The notes beneath the pieces are model-generated. The model was not told where the DNA came from, searched no databases, and saw only the letters and a program-made list of their open reading frames with translations. This document shows positions 19,301-27,918 of a DNA stretch of 64,000 bases, one piece after another (the stretch's first letter is position 1; every line of letters starts with the position of its first letter). The stretch is from CAXBNB01 sp049115735. Lineage in GTDB: Bacteria; Bacteroidota; Bacteroidia; Cytophagales; Cyclobacteriaceae. The position numbers and the translations under genes were made by a program. Location: NCBI GenBank assembly GCA_049115735.1, contig JAGDZP010000001.1, positions 1 through 64,000 of the forward strand, given 5' to 3'.

Positions 19301-19434
19301 TTATGCCTCAGGAAGAGGCAAACAGGACAGATGTGCGCTGGTTAAAATTAACAAATGCCCATCGAATGGCTTACACATTCAAGGGGTTCAGCCTCTTAGT
19401 GTATCGGTATGGCCTTGGAGTCAAGAACAATTAG
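16384..19434 (+). CDS. GH2 beta-galactosidase (C-terminal end shifted out of frame)
   Basis: This secreted GH2 enzyme has a signal peptide ending near LHAQ (a second possible start at 16420, MQRIRLYYL, gives a more usual signal). The jelly-roll sugar-binding domain (VPFCWEMQGYGTPIYTN) and Ig-like domain come first. The TIM barrel follows, with acid/base Glu493 (SLGNEAGRG) and nucleophile Glu585 (MCEYAHAMGN), then the Bgal small-chain domain (FWRAQTDNDQRG). It would release terminal beta-galactose or a related sugar from the imported or surface-bound glycan. After residue 1001 the frame ends abnormally in LLVYRYGLGVKNN. The proper family ending continues in the -1 frame to 19616, so one G seems to be missing from the G-run at 19383-19386. 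Both catalytic residues are upstream of the shift. Confidence 0.92.
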   Translation: MKYEYKLFDQRVMQRIRLYYLTILFVHGFVLNLHAQRNWENEHVISKNRLAARATSYSYNSNQDALRGERKDANVLMLNGDDWKFQFVPKSEDRPRGFFESDFDASSWNNITVPFCWEMQGYGTPIYTNTVYPFTDNPPFIDRDNPVGSYLKTFEVPEAWLDTKVVLHFGGVYSAFYVWINGKQVGYNQDSMLPAEFEISKNLVGGTNTLAVQVFRWSDGSYLDNQDHWRMSGIHREVFIQSEPKVAINDFFVKTKLDKEYKDAQLQVRFNITDDPAIDTKGWVLKAQLFDREQNEVLASPFQIDPNKIINEVGPTTDNVYFSHLETIISDPIKWSAENPYLYTLVFSLQDNAAKLVESRSTKVGFRDVKIEHSQLFVNGKSIKIKGVNRHDHSDIGGKMITRAEIEHDVKLMKRFNINAVRTAHYPNDPYFYDLCDRYGLYVMDEANVETHDGGPKLANNSSWNHAYMERAIRMVERDKNHPSIIFWSLGNEAGRGFNFAAMAGWIKAFDPTRPIHYEGAQGDPSHEDYLPLGTLEYKKRYDAKYVNPTDTPFVDVISRMYPSFERLESMVTNPDLKRPIIMCEYAHAMGNSLGNFKEYWDFIYEHENLIGGFIWDWKDQGIKVNDTDKGAYWAYGGDFGDTPNLLNFCLNGIIASDGSVKPQLRKVKYVHQPVHFEAVDLEKGLIKITNRYDFTNTDHLYLKWSMSEEGKRLQEDSITTLNIEPGQSKEISLPLRGFKKRREKEYWSRVSVHLKKGNRWTSAGHEVSKKQFRIQNASQASPKKSKIKGEALSPVESDTQIQVNNNLVNVVFNKTTGYLTSYYYNKEALINGPLQPNFWRAQTDNDQRGWKSHLNAGFWKTAASRLKPKTLSHQKVDGGYQVLVVKKIRDSLSVKMIHTIYNSGKVQIKYEVDANPSLPAMLRIGAFCNVPGTFSNITYYGKGPWENYSDRNRAAEVGVYQGKVEDFLTNYVMPQEEANRTDVRWLKLTNAHRMAYTFKGFSLLVYRYGLGVKNN

Positions 19435-19616
19435 AGAAAGCCAAACATACTTATGACTTGTCTACAAATGAAGAATTGACGGTAAATATTGATTTGGGTC
19501 AAACTGGTGTGGGCGGTAATGATACTTGGTCACAAAACTCAAAAGCACTTGGGAAGTATCAAATAAAGGCAGGGAATTATTCATACGAATTCATGATTAA
19601 TCCCTTAACTAAATAG
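19386..19616 (+). pseudogene. Out-of-frame C-terminal tail of the beta-galactosidase
   Basis: Read in the -1 frame relative to the preceding gene, this stretch gives VQPLSVSVWPWSQEQ ... EKAKHTYDL ... VNIDLGQTGVGGNDTW, the conserved end of GH2 beta-galactosidases, and stops at 19616. If one G is restored in the G-run, the enzyme becomes about 1077 residues, a normal length. The lesion is either a real mutation, a sequencing error or, less likely, a slippage site. Confidence 0.85.
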
Positions 19617-19649
19617 AGAATTTTGATTAAAATATAAAACAAATAAAAC

Positions 19650-20999
19650 ATGGGAACTCGGAGGAAATTTATAAGGAATGTATCCATAGGAGTAGCAGGA
19701 TTACCCTTATTGACACATGGTTATAACCTTACAAAACCAAGTGACAAAATAAGGCTGGCAATTATTGGGCTGGGAGGTATTTCAGGTATGCATATCAAAG
19801 GTTTTGTCGAGCACGATGATGTGGATATTGTAGCCATTTGTGATGTAAATCAATTGATGATAAAGGACAAGTTAACGCTTCTTCAAAAGCTCAGACCTGG
19901 GACAAAGGTAGATACCTATACTGATTTTAGACATATCCTTGATAGAAAAGATATTGATGCAGTATCCATTGCAACACCGGATCATTGGCATGCGCTAATA
20001 GCCATCATGGCTTTTGAGTCAGGAAAAGATGTGTATGGAGAGAAGCCCCTGTCCCATAATGTAAAAGAAGGACAGGAAATGCTGAGAAGCCTGCAAAGAA
20101 ATAAGAACGTTTTTCAAATGAATAATTTCATTCATTCCAGTGAGACTTTTCTTCGAGTAGCGGAAATTATTCAGTCAGGTGTTTTAGGAAAAATAAATAC
20201 TGTACGACTATGGAAATCAGAGCAATCTATTGGTCTTGGATATCCAACTCTTAAAGCTCCTCCCCAAACTTTTGATTGGGACATGTGGTTAGGACCTGCA
20301 CCTTATGAGCCTTATTCTGAACCACGCTCTTCTTGGACATGGCGTCTGTTTTATGATTATGGTTCAGGCGTTTTTGGAGATTTTTGGTGCCATATAGCTG
20401 ATGTTGCTTACATGTCTTTAAACCCCAAGGGTTTGAACGAAATTGTGGTTCATGGTGAACGTAGAACTAATGGCATTGCCGAAACACCATATTGGGTTGA
20501 TGCTGAACTTAAGTATGATGAACTAGATCTGTTATGGACCACTGAACCGCCTAACGTTCCGGGAGCGGACAAAACCAAGTACGGAATTGGCGCTTACTTT
20601 GAAGGTGAGCATGGAACTTTGCTCTGCGATTACTTTTCTAAAACTATTCAGATTGGAAATGAAATCTTCAGCGATTTATCTGAAATACCACAGACTTTAA
20701 AGCGCTCTCCTGGAATTGAAAAAAGTTTAAAAGGAAGACCTGAGGACGATTGGAACCTAATTTTAGTTCCGCATCAAAGAGACTTTTTTAATGGCATGAA
20801 ATCACGGGAACAACCTAAAAGCAATCTCCAGTACTCTAGGGAATTGACCTTGCCGATGCATTTGGCCTTGATTTCTTTTCGATTGAAACGAAAATTAAGT
20901 TGGGATTCCCAAAAAGAACTATTCATCAATGATCCTGCGGCCAATGCCCTGCTATCGAGGACTTATAGAAAACCATGGTCTTTATCACAATCTGAATAA
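19650..20999 (+). CDS. Gfo/Idh/MocA-family oxidoreductase with Tat signal
   Basis: This 449-residue dehydrogenase-type protein starts MGTRRKFIRNVSIGVAGLPLL, a twin-arginine signal, indicating export. The NAD-binding motif is IGLGGISGMH, and the catalytic region reads VYGEKPLSHN, with the E-K-P triad. The C-terminal domain has a bulky-insert pattern typical of Bacteroidota periplasmic members (WDMWLGPAPYEPYS, then DYGSGVFGDFWCHIADVA). Members with this WLGPAP signature are common beside DUF1080 genes, as here, where a DUF1080 lipoprotein follows 39 nt later. The likely role is oxidation of a glycoside hydroxyl to a ketone, or the reverse reduction. The substrate is not determined. Confidence 0.9.
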   Translation: MGTRRKFIRNVSIGVAGLPLLTHGYNLTKPSDKIRLAIIGLGGISGMHIKGFVEHDDVDIVAICDVNQLMIKDKLTLLQKLRPGTKVDTYTDFRHILDRKDIDAVSIATPDHWHALIAIMAFESGKDVYGEKPLSHNVKEGQEMLRSLQRNKNVFQMNNFIHSSETFLRVAEIIQSGVLGKINTVRLWKSEQSIGLGYPTLKAPPQTFDWDMWLGPAPYEPYSEPRSSWTWRLFYDYGSGVFGDFWCHIADVAYMSLNPKGLNEIVVHGERRTNGIAETPYWVDAELKYDELDLLWTTEPPNVPGADKTKYGIGAYFEGEHGTLLCDYFSKTIQIGNEIFSDLSEIPQTLKRSPGIEKSLKGRPEDDWNLILVPHQRDFFNGMKSREQPKSNLQYSRELTLPMHLALISFRLKRKLSWDSQKELFINDPAANALLSRTYRKPWSLSQSE

Positions 21000-21038
21000 T
21001 TCGAAATCAAATACTAGAAACATAGAAAATTTAAATAA

Positions 21039-22028
21039 ATGAAATCAACTAAAAATATAATAAAGACTTTGCCTGTAATGGCAGTGGTTATTTCAATGCT
21101 TTTTACTTCGTGTAAAACCGAATCGACTACAAAAAGTAATTCTATGCCCAAAAATGATAAAACAGTTCTGTTTAATGGAGAGAACTTAGATCATTGGGTA
21201 GTCCGGGATGTGGGTGACGCTAAATTTAGAATAAAGGCTGGTACTATGTACTCAGACAAATTTCAAAAAGGAGACTTCATTTTTACAAAAAAAGAGTACG
21301 CCAACTTCCATCTTAAGTTTGAATATAGACTCCCTGATGATGGTAATAGTGGAGTAATAATCAGAGCGGGTTCGGAGCGTCCTTATGATTGGGAAACAGG
21401 ATTTGAGATTCAACTGGTTTCTCCATGGACCCCCAGATTGGATGATTTTCATTGTACAGGAGCGCTGTACGGTTACGCAGCTGTACAAAGTCGACCGGTG
21501 GAAACTCCAAATCAGTGGCATACTATGGAAATACATTGTGACCGAAAGTTGGTGTCCACTATCGTAGATGGAAACCTTACAATGACTGTTGATACAGATA
21601 CCATTCCGAAAATGAAAAATATGCAGTTAAATGGATTTGTTGGTTTTCAACCTAATCATGCAGAAAAGGAAGGGAAGTATGTGCAATTCAAAAATGTGAG
21701 CATCAAAAATTTGGATTCAGATCCAAAGTATGTGGTTAAAGGCTTTTACGAAGAAGATGAAAGGTTACGAGTATTGGCACATGAAAGCGCGAGGAAATTA
21801 GGTGTTGATGTGATCGATCACCTTATACCTCTACTGGCAGAAAGTAATACCATGCCAAAAAACGGAGCTAAACAGGTATTGTTTGATATTGTGGCTTACG
21901 CCACAGCTCCTGAAACAAATCCGAATATCAAAGGAGAGGTTAAAGAGGCGATTGATCGAAATATTCAAATTACTACTTTGGAATACTGTAAATCCTATCT
22001 TGAAGATTTGCTTAGGCTTATGTCCTAA
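21039..22028 (+). CDS. DUF1080 (3-keto-disaccharide hydrolase family) lipoprotein
   Basis: This 329-residue lipoprotein has lipobox FTSC. The DUF1080 concanavalin-like fold spans about residues 40-228 (VLFNGENLDHWVV, then FHLKFEYRLPDDGNSGVIIR, then GALYGYAAVQSRP). The family is named for cleavage of 3-keto-disaccharides. After the DUF1080 domain about 90 residues remain (EEDERLRVLAHESARKLG), a helical HEAT-like tail seen in some members. It directly follows a Tat-exported Gfo/Idh protein, so both would work in the periplasm. The dehydrogenase would oxidise C3 of a sugar and this protein would break the activated glycosidic bond. The exact substrate is inference. Confidence 0.88.
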   Translation: MKSTKNIIKTLPVMAVVISMLFTSCKTESTTKSNSMPKNDKTVLFNGENLDHWVVRDVGDAKFRIKAGTMYSDKFQKGDFIFTKKEYANFHLKFEYRLPDDGNSGVIIRAGSERPYDWETGFEIQLVSPWTPRLDDFHCTGALYGYAAVQSRPVETPNQWHTMEIHCDRKLVSTIVDGNLTMTVDTDTIPKMKNMQLNGFVGFQPNHAEKEGKYVQFKNVSIKNLDSDPKYVVKGFYEEDERLRVLAHESARKLGVDVIDHLIPLLAESNTMPKNGAKQVLFDIVAYATAPETNPNIKGEVKEAIDRNIQITTLEYCKSYLEDLLRLMS

Positions 22029-22635
22029 TTTTTTATAGTATTCGAATTTACAGCACATTTGCTTCACTTGCTCAATAGAAATCGAATAGAGAATCTACTA
22101 TACTTTCAGAGGTTATTCTAGGTAGAGTAGGAATGTATGAAGAATGTCTTGCAGGAATAGATAAAATGTGTTTGAAAGTCGTGAATGAGTCTCAAATACC
22201 TTTTACTGTGCCTTTGATAGGCAGAACTGGGAAAATCTTTACCTTAAGGTATTTGGCTAATCTGATAACATGATTGGAAAGGATTTTATGATGGACTGTT
22301 TTTAAGAAACAACACTCTTACTTTATGCCAATCCACCAAACCATGAATTAATCCAATAGTAACAGACGGATAATTCATTAGTCCATAAAGTTTATTTAAA
22401 CCACCGTTTAATGAGACGTTTTTCTGGTCGTGAAACAAAATTATCTTGTCTCAAAAAAGGTATTATTTGATGAAACAAAAAACTACACATGAGCGGGAAT
22501 CATGGGTGCTAGTGGTGGGAGATTGTTACTTTGATTTGAGTGCCATACTTACCTTCCCCACTCATCTAGTATCATCAGAGTGATTTTTATCTTCTAAGGA
22601 TTTCTTAAAGTCATGAGTATTTTTTATCTAGTAGG
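22029..22635. other. Intergenic region of about 600 nt
   Basis: No gene is supported. One short open frame with an ATG at 22134 (MYEECLAGIDKMCLKVV..., stop at 22270-22272) has no recognised motif. It could be the remnant of a lost gene, like the truncated hydrolase upstream. The last 200 nt are AT-rich and may hold the promoter for the GH5 gene. Confidence 0.4.
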
Positions 22636-23730
22636 ATGAAAAACATCTTTTTACCAGCGCTCCTGATTTTGCTATTTTCCTGTAAAACCAATTCTAACAA
22701 GACATTTGAGAAATTTGAAGTTAAGAAGGGTACCAATGTTGCTCATTGGTTATCTCAGAGTAGTCGAAGGGGAGAAAAAAGATTGCAATTTTTTACCGAA
22801 ATGGATGTAAAAGCCATTGCCGCCATGGGCTTTGACCATATTCGTCTGCCGATAGATGAGGAACAAATGTGGGATGAGGATGGGCAGAGACACCCAGAAG
22901 CTTTTGAGCTCTTAACCAACTGCCTCGACTGGTGCACTGCGCACAACCTTCGTGTCATAGTCGACTTACATATCCTACGATCACACCATTTCAATAAAGA
23001 GGAAAAACCATTATGGACCGATCCTGCTGAGCAAGAGAAGTTCTATGACCTTTGGCGTGACTTGTCTTCTGACCTGAAGGACTACCCTAATGGGCAAGTA
23101 GCGTATGAGTTGATGAATGAGGCAGTAGCAGACGACCCTGAACTGTGGAACAACCTTGTTGCAAGCGCATTGGCTGCTATACGCGAGTTGGAGCCTGAGA
23201 GGACGATTGTTATCGGATCTAACCGCTGGCAATCTGTGAATACCTTCGATGACTTGAAGGTACCTGAGAATGACCCAAATATTCTCCTGAGCTTCCATTT
23301 TTATGAGCCATTTCTGCTGACCCACTATGACGCCAGTTGGACTGGCCTAAAGGACTATGAAGGTCCTGTGCATTATCCTGGTGAAATACTTACCACCGAT
23401 GAATACAACTCCCTTGGTGAAGACCAAAAGAAAGTCACGAGCAACTGGGTGGGCAAGGAGTTTAGCAGGGATGTGCTGTTGGAAATGTGGCAGGAGCCAA
23501 TCAGAAAAGCCAGGAAACTTGGACTACCTTTATACTGTGGGGAGTTTGGGATTATCTCAGGTCCGCCTGAAGAAGATCGCCTGAAATGGTACAAAGATAT
23601 GATCAGCTTATTCGGAGAAAATGGCATTGGTTATGCCAATTGGAATTACAAAAGTAATAATTTCGGATTTGTCGATTCCAAAAATCAAGTATATCAGGAG
23701 TTGGCAGGAATAGTCAGTGGAAGCAAATAA
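22636..23730 (+). CDS. GH5-family glycoside hydrolase (cellulase-like) lipoprotein
   Basis: This 364-residue enzyme has a lipoprotein signal (LLFSC, Cys16). The (beta/alpha)8 barrel shows the GH5 landmarks: GFDHIRLPID near the start, VIVDLHILRSHH, the acid/base Glu162 in YELMNEAVAD, SFHFYEPF, and the nucleophile Glu303 in YCGEFGII. It should cut beta-linked glucan, mannan or a related polymer at the cell surface or in the periplasm. The GH5 subfamily cannot be assigned by eye. It begins a transcription unit with the MFS transporter 44 nt downstream. Confidence 0.9.
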   Translation: MKNIFLPALLILLFSCKTNSNKTFEKFEVKKGTNVAHWLSQSSRRGEKRLQFFTEMDVKAIAAMGFDHIRLPIDEEQMWDEDGQRHPEAFELLTNCLDWCTAHNLRVIVDLHILRSHHFNKEEKPLWTDPAEQEKFYDLWRDLSSDLKDYPNGQVAYELMNEAVADDPELWNNLVASALAAIRELEPERTIVIGSNRWQSVNTFDDLKVPENDPNILLSFHFYEPFLLTHYDASWTGLKDYEGPVHYPGEILTTDEYNSLGEDQKKVTSNWVGKEFSRDVLLEMWQEPIRKARKLGLPLYCGEFGIISGPPEEDRLKWYKDMISLFGENGIGYANWNYKSNNFGFVDSKNQVYQELAGIVSGSK

Positions 23731-23774
23731 TGCCTCCTAAGGAGTGCGGAATTTTCCTAAAATAAAGATTCAGA

Positions 23775-24989
23775 ATGAATAGCAAAATATACATAAGGCT
23801 GAGCTCCATGATGTTTCTGGAGTTTTTTATTTGGGGTGCCTGGTTCGTCACCCTCGGCTCTTATCTCGGTAATATCGGATTCAGTGGCGCGGAGATTGGG
23901 AGCGCGTATCTGATGAACAACATTGCGGCTATTCTATCCCCATTGTTTATTGGCATGGTGGCTGATAGGTTTTTTTCTTCTGAAAAAGTGATGGGGGTAT
24001 TGCACCTGCTTGGAGCAGGTGTGATGTATTATGCCACGACGATCACAGATACCATCCCCCTGATCGTTTGCTTCTTGGTTTACAATGCTTGCTTTATGCC
24101 TACCCTGGCTTTGGTCAACAATATTTCCTTTCAGCAGTTGGAGACGCCCGACAAACAATTTCCGAAAATCCGTGTTTGGGGTACTGTTGGTTGGATAGCT
24201 GCAGGCTTATCCATCAATTTTATTCTTGGGCCTCTCTTTCAAAATGTAGAAATGACGTCCGTTCCTCTAAAATTGGGAGCTGGTATTTCCGTACTCCTCG
24301 GTTTGTATTCATTCACACTACCTAAGACTCCTCCTAAGAATACAGAGGCCAATACATCACTTGGGGATATTTTGGGTTTGAAAGCATTGAAGCTGATGAA
24401 AGAAAGGTCATTTGCTATTTTTGTCATTTCTTCATTGTTGATTTCAATCCCATTGGCCTTCTACTACAGCTTTACCAACCTCTTCTTCAATGATCTTGGT
24501 ATGCAGAATGCCGTTTCCATGCAGGCGATTGGTCAGGCTTCTGAGGTGTGTTTTATGGTATTGATGCCTTGGTTTTTTGTTCGGCTGGGTGTGAAGAAAA
24601 TGATGCTGGCTGGAATGCTCGCATGGTTGGTGAGGTTTGCCTTTTTCTCTATGGGCAACAACGATGAATTGTTTTGGATGCTTTTGCTCGGTATAGCGCT
24701 GCATGGCATTTGCTATGATTTCTTTTTTGTCACTGGCCAAATTTATGTGGATAGAAAAGCTCCCAAAGAAGTGAGAGCAAGTGCCCAGGGGTTTATTACA
24801 CTGGTGACTTATGGTGTGGGCATGGGCATAGGCAGTGTGATTTCCGGTAATGTTTTGGATTTGTTTACGCAGGGTGGGCAGCACGATTGGGCCTCTTTCT
24901 GGTGGGTGCCCGCCATCTTCGCCCTGGCAGTAGCTACAATGTTTGTTTTCTTATTCAAAGAGGAGAAATCTATTCAGGAGCAGGAATAA
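23775..24989 (+). CDS. MFS transporter, nucleoside:H+ symporter (NupG/XapB-like) family
   Basis: This 404-residue inner-membrane protein has about twelve hydrophobic helices. The start MNSKIYIRLSSMMFLEFFIWGAWFVTLGSYL matches the NupG-like branch of the major facilitator family, as do FPKIRVWGTVGWIAAG and SAQGFITLVTYGVGMGIG. Members carry nucleosides, but in Bacteroidota many sit in polysaccharide loci and are thought to carry sugars. Its position directly after a GH5 gene favours uptake of the released mono- or oligosaccharide. That substrate is inference. Confidence 0.87.
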   Translation: MNSKIYIRLSSMMFLEFFIWGAWFVTLGSYLGNIGFSGAEIGSAYLMNNIAAILSPLFIGMVADRFFSSEKVMGVLHLLGAGVMYYATTITDTIPLIVCFLVYNACFMPTLALVNNISFQQLETPDKQFPKIRVWGTVGWIAAGLSINFILGPLFQNVEMTSVPLKLGAGISVLLGLYSFTLPKTPPKNTEANTSLGDILGLKALKLMKERSFAIFVISSLLISIPLAFYYSFTNLFFNDLGMQNAVSMQAIGQASEVCFMVLMPWFFVRLGVKKMMLAGMLAWLVRFAFFSMGNNDELFWMLLLGIALHGICYDFFFVTGQIYVDRKAPKEVRASAQGFITLVTYGVGMGIGSVISGNVLDLFTQGGQHDWASFWWVPAIFALAVATMFVFLFKEEKSIQEQE

Positions 24990-25096
24990 TCTTCACATTA
25001 GTTGATCGTTCATCCTGATCACGTAATGTTATTTGGTCGGGTCTAGGTTTTTGCTTAATTTTCTCAGAACTATTCACTAACACTAAATTTACTCCC

Positions 25097-26533
25097 TTGA
25101 CTATACAAGATCCTCTACTCATTCTATTGCTTGGAATAGTGGTTGTCGTTGGCGGCATCATTCTTCTCAGGCTACATGCATTTTTAGCCCTGCTATTAGG
25201 TGCATTCGTCGTTGCATTTTTCACATCCGATGCAGCCATTCTTATTTATGCATCTTCCAAAGGTATGAGCCCCGAGGCTGCTGAAAAACTGACCAATACT
25301 CAAATTGGGCTGAGAATAGCCGCTGAGTTTGGAAAGACCTGTGGCAAAATAGGCGTGCTCATTGCTATGGCCTCAATTATTGGCAAAACTCTTTTGCAGA
25401 GTGGAGGCGCAGAGAAAATTGTGCGCTCGTTGCTTATAGTTTTTGGGGAGAAAAGAGCACCAGCTACCTTCCTTGGGAGTAGCTTTTTCATTGGTATTCC
25501 GGTTTTCTTCGATACTGTCTTTTATTTGATGGTGCCTTTGGCCAAGGCTATGGCAATGAAACTTAAAAAGAATTATTTACTGCTTGTGCTGAGTATTACG
25601 GCCGGGGCGGCCATGGCCAATTCCCTGGTGCCACCTACACCTGGACCGTTGTTCCTCATTAGCGAAATGAATATACCCATAGGGATGATGATGGTCGGCG
25701 GTATATTGGTTGGATTAGTGACGATCATTGCCGGTTATTCCTATGCTGCCTGGGCGAACAAAAAGTGGCCTATCCCACTGCGTGATTCTATCGATGCACC
25801 CTTGGATCAGATTGAATCACTCTCGAAAAAGGATGATCAGCAGCTTCCAAATATTGTACTGTCACTTTTGCCAATTTTGATTCCAATTGTAATGATCAGC
25901 CTGCGTGCAGCTATTGGTACTTTTTCAGATGCAGGTAGTGCTTCTGACAACCTCTTCATTCAGTTTATCAATTTCTTTGGAGAGAAAAACCTTGCGTTGG
26001 TATCCGGAGCAGCTGCCGGCTTGTTACTTTTAGTTATTCAGAAAAAGGGTGACAAGGAAGCCATGCTGACTTCAGTGCAGGAAGCCATCATGAGTGCAGG
26101 GGTAATTATATTGATTACTGCTGCAGGTGGCGCATTTGGAGGCATGTTGCAGCAGACAGGCATAAGCCATAGAATTGGAGAACTGACACAGGGCTACCAA
26201 ATGGCACTCGTTCCATTGGCCTTCCTGATCGCTGCTGTGGTGCGTACTGCGCAAGGTTCAGCGACAGTTGCTATGATTACTGCTTCAGGCATCCTTGCCG
26301 GTATGGCTACTTCTATGGACTTAGGCTATCATCAATTGTACCTGGGTTTAGCGATTGCTTGCGGTTCAAAACTTATCCCATGGATGAATGACAGTGGTTT
26401 TTGGATTGTGTGTAAAATGAGTAACCTGACAGAAAAAGAAGCACTCAAAACATTTTCACCCATGCTGGTTGTTATGGGATTTGCAGGGCTGATAGTCATC
26501 ATGATAGCAGCGGCAGTATTACCCCTGGTTTAG
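25097..26533 (+). CDS. GntP-family sugar-acid:H+ symporter
   Basis: This 478-residue inner-membrane permease has about twelve to fourteen hydrophobic segments. Family landmarks are FFIGIPVFFDTVFYLMVPL, the loop MANSLVPPTPGPL, TAAGGAFGGMLQQTG and RTAQGSATVAMITASG. The GntP family imports gluconate and related acids. The two genes downstream encode glucarate dehydratase and tartronate-semialdehyde reductase, so glucarate or a similar aldarate is the probable cargo. The start is a TTG; no in-frame ATG is available upstream. Confidence 0.92.
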   Translation: MTIQDPLLILLLGIVVVVGGIILLRLHAFLALLLGAFVVAFFTSDAAILIYASSKGMSPEAAEKLTNTQIGLRIAAEFGKTCGKIGVLIAMASIIGKTLLQSGGAEKIVRSLLIVFGEKRAPATFLGSSFFIGIPVFFDTVFYLMVPLAKAMAMKLKKNYLLLVLSITAGAAMANSLVPPTPGPLFLISEMNIPIGMMMVGGILVGLVTIIAGYSYAAWANKKWPIPLRDSIDAPLDQIESLSKKDDQQLPNIVLSLLPILIPIVMISLRAAIGTFSDAGSASDNLFIQFINFFGEKNLALVSGAAAGLLLLVIQKKGDKEAMLTSVQEAIMSAGVIILITAAGGAFGGMLQQTGISHRIGELTQGYQMALVPLAFLIAAVVRTAQGSATVAMITASGILAGMATSMDLGYHQLYLGLAIACGSKLIPWMNDSGFWIVCKMSNLTEKEALKTFSPMLVVMGFAGLIVIMIAAAVLPLV

Positions 26534-26585
26534 CCTCGGACTTTGACAATCAAATTCATAATTAAATTATCAATATTTCATTACA

Positions 26586-27884
26586 ATGAACAAAGGTCCT
26601 AAGATTAAGGAATTTAAAATAGTACCCATTGCCATTACCGATCCACCATTGTTGAATGCGGTAGGAGTGCATGAACATTACGCCCTGCGTACCATTATCG
26701 AGTTAGTCACTGATGATGGTATATCAGGCATCAGTGAGATTCCTGGAAATATAGAAATCAATGCCCAGTTGGAAGAGGCTCGCAAGCTTATCATTGGCAG
26801 GGATCCTTTCCAGCTGAACGAATTGAAGACCGAACTATTTGACCGGTTTGGGGGCGAGGAGCATGACACCCGAGGACACAACCCCTGGGATAGCAGAAAG
26901 TTGGTTCATGTTTTTAGTGCGATAGAAGTAGCCTGCCTTGATATTCAGGGAAAAATATGCAACAGGCCTATTGTGGATTTGCTTGGAGGTAGATGCAGGG
27001 ATAAGGTTTCTTTTGATGCCTATTTGTTTTACAAATTCAAGGGAGCTGGAGGAGTACTCGGCAAAGAAATAGATCCTAATGCCACCGGATGGGATGCCGG
27101 ACGCCAGGCGGAGGCCATCACGCCAGAGCAAGTTGTTGCTCAGGCACATTCTATGATGAATGAATTTGGCTTCAAATCCATTAAGCTGAAAGGTGGCGTT
27201 TTCCCTCCCGAAGAAGAGTTGGCAGCAATACTTGCCTTACATACAGAATTTGGAAAGAATGTTCCTTTGAGATTTGATCCCAACGGCGTGTGGTCAGTCG
27301 AGACGTCCATCAAGTACGGTAAACTCATGCAACATGCGCTTGAGTATTTGGAAGACCCAACTAGAACACAGGCGGGTATGGCCGAAGTAGGAAAGGCGCT
27401 GGACATACCATTGGCGACAAATATGTGTACTACCTCCTTTGAGCAAATACCAGAAAGTGTCAAATTATGGTCTGAAGATATTATACTGAGCGATCACCAT
27501 TTTTGGGGAGGACTGAGAGAATCTGTGAGCCTGGGTAAGATGTGTGAGACCTTTGGTAAAGGGCTTTCTATGCATTCAAATAGTCATTTGGGTATTTCGT
27601 TGATTGCCATGGTCCACATGGCTGGAGCCATTCCAAACTTGAGCTACGACTTGGATACGCATTATCCATGGCAATCCGAAGAAGTTATTCAGGGAGGTAG
27701 AGTGAAATTTGAAGATGGTTGTGTGGCGGTTCCAAAAGAACCGGGTTTGGGTGTTGAATTAGATTATGCGATGTTGGATAAATTGCACGAGAATTTTAAA
27801 AAATGTGGAATTACCCACAGGGATGATACTACTGAAATGAAGAAATACGAGCCAAATTGGGAATTCAAGCCTGTTAGGTGGTAA
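26586..27884 (+). CDS. gudD: Glucarate dehydratase (enolase superfamily)
   Basis: This 432-residue enzyme dehydrates D-glucarate (and often L-idarate) to 5-keto-4-deoxy-D-glucarate. The enolase-superfamily pieces are present. The K-x-K base motif is Lys200/Lys202 in IKLKGGVF. The metal-binding Asp lies in RFDPNGVWS, followed by YLEDPTR and ATNMCTT. The opposite-face base His330 lies in the diagnostic HSNSHLGISLIAM. The DTRGHNPWDSRK stretch is also typical of GlucD. It lies between a GntP permease and a 3-hydroxyacid dehydrogenase, forming a sugar-acid pathway. Confidence 0.92.
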   Translation: MNKGPKIKEFKIVPIAITDPPLLNAVGVHEHYALRTIIELVTDDGISGISEIPGNIEINAQLEEARKLIIGRDPFQLNELKTELFDRFGGEEHDTRGHNPWDSRKLVHVFSAIEVACLDIQGKICNRPIVDLLGGRCRDKVSFDAYLFYKFKGAGGVLGKEIDPNATGWDAGRQAEAITPEQVVAQAHSMMNEFGFKSIKLKGGVFPPEEELAAILALHTEFGKNVPLRFDPNGVWSVETSIKYGKLMQHALEYLEDPTRTQAGMAEVGKALDIPLATNMCTTSFEQIPESVKLWSEDIILSDHHFWGGLRESVSLGKMCETFGKGLSMHSNSHLGISLIAMVHMAGAIPNLSYDLDTHYPWQSEEVIQGGRVKFEDGCVAVPKEPGLGVELDYAMLDKLHENFKKCGITHRDDTTEMKKYEPNWEFKPVRW

Positions 27885-27918
27885 ATAAAATCAAACAAAA
27901 AATAAGGCAAAATTAGAA

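Noticed and set aside
22134..22272. Short gene in the 600-nt gap before the GH5 gene
   Set aside because: Fewer than 50 codons, no motif; kept only as a possible remnant.
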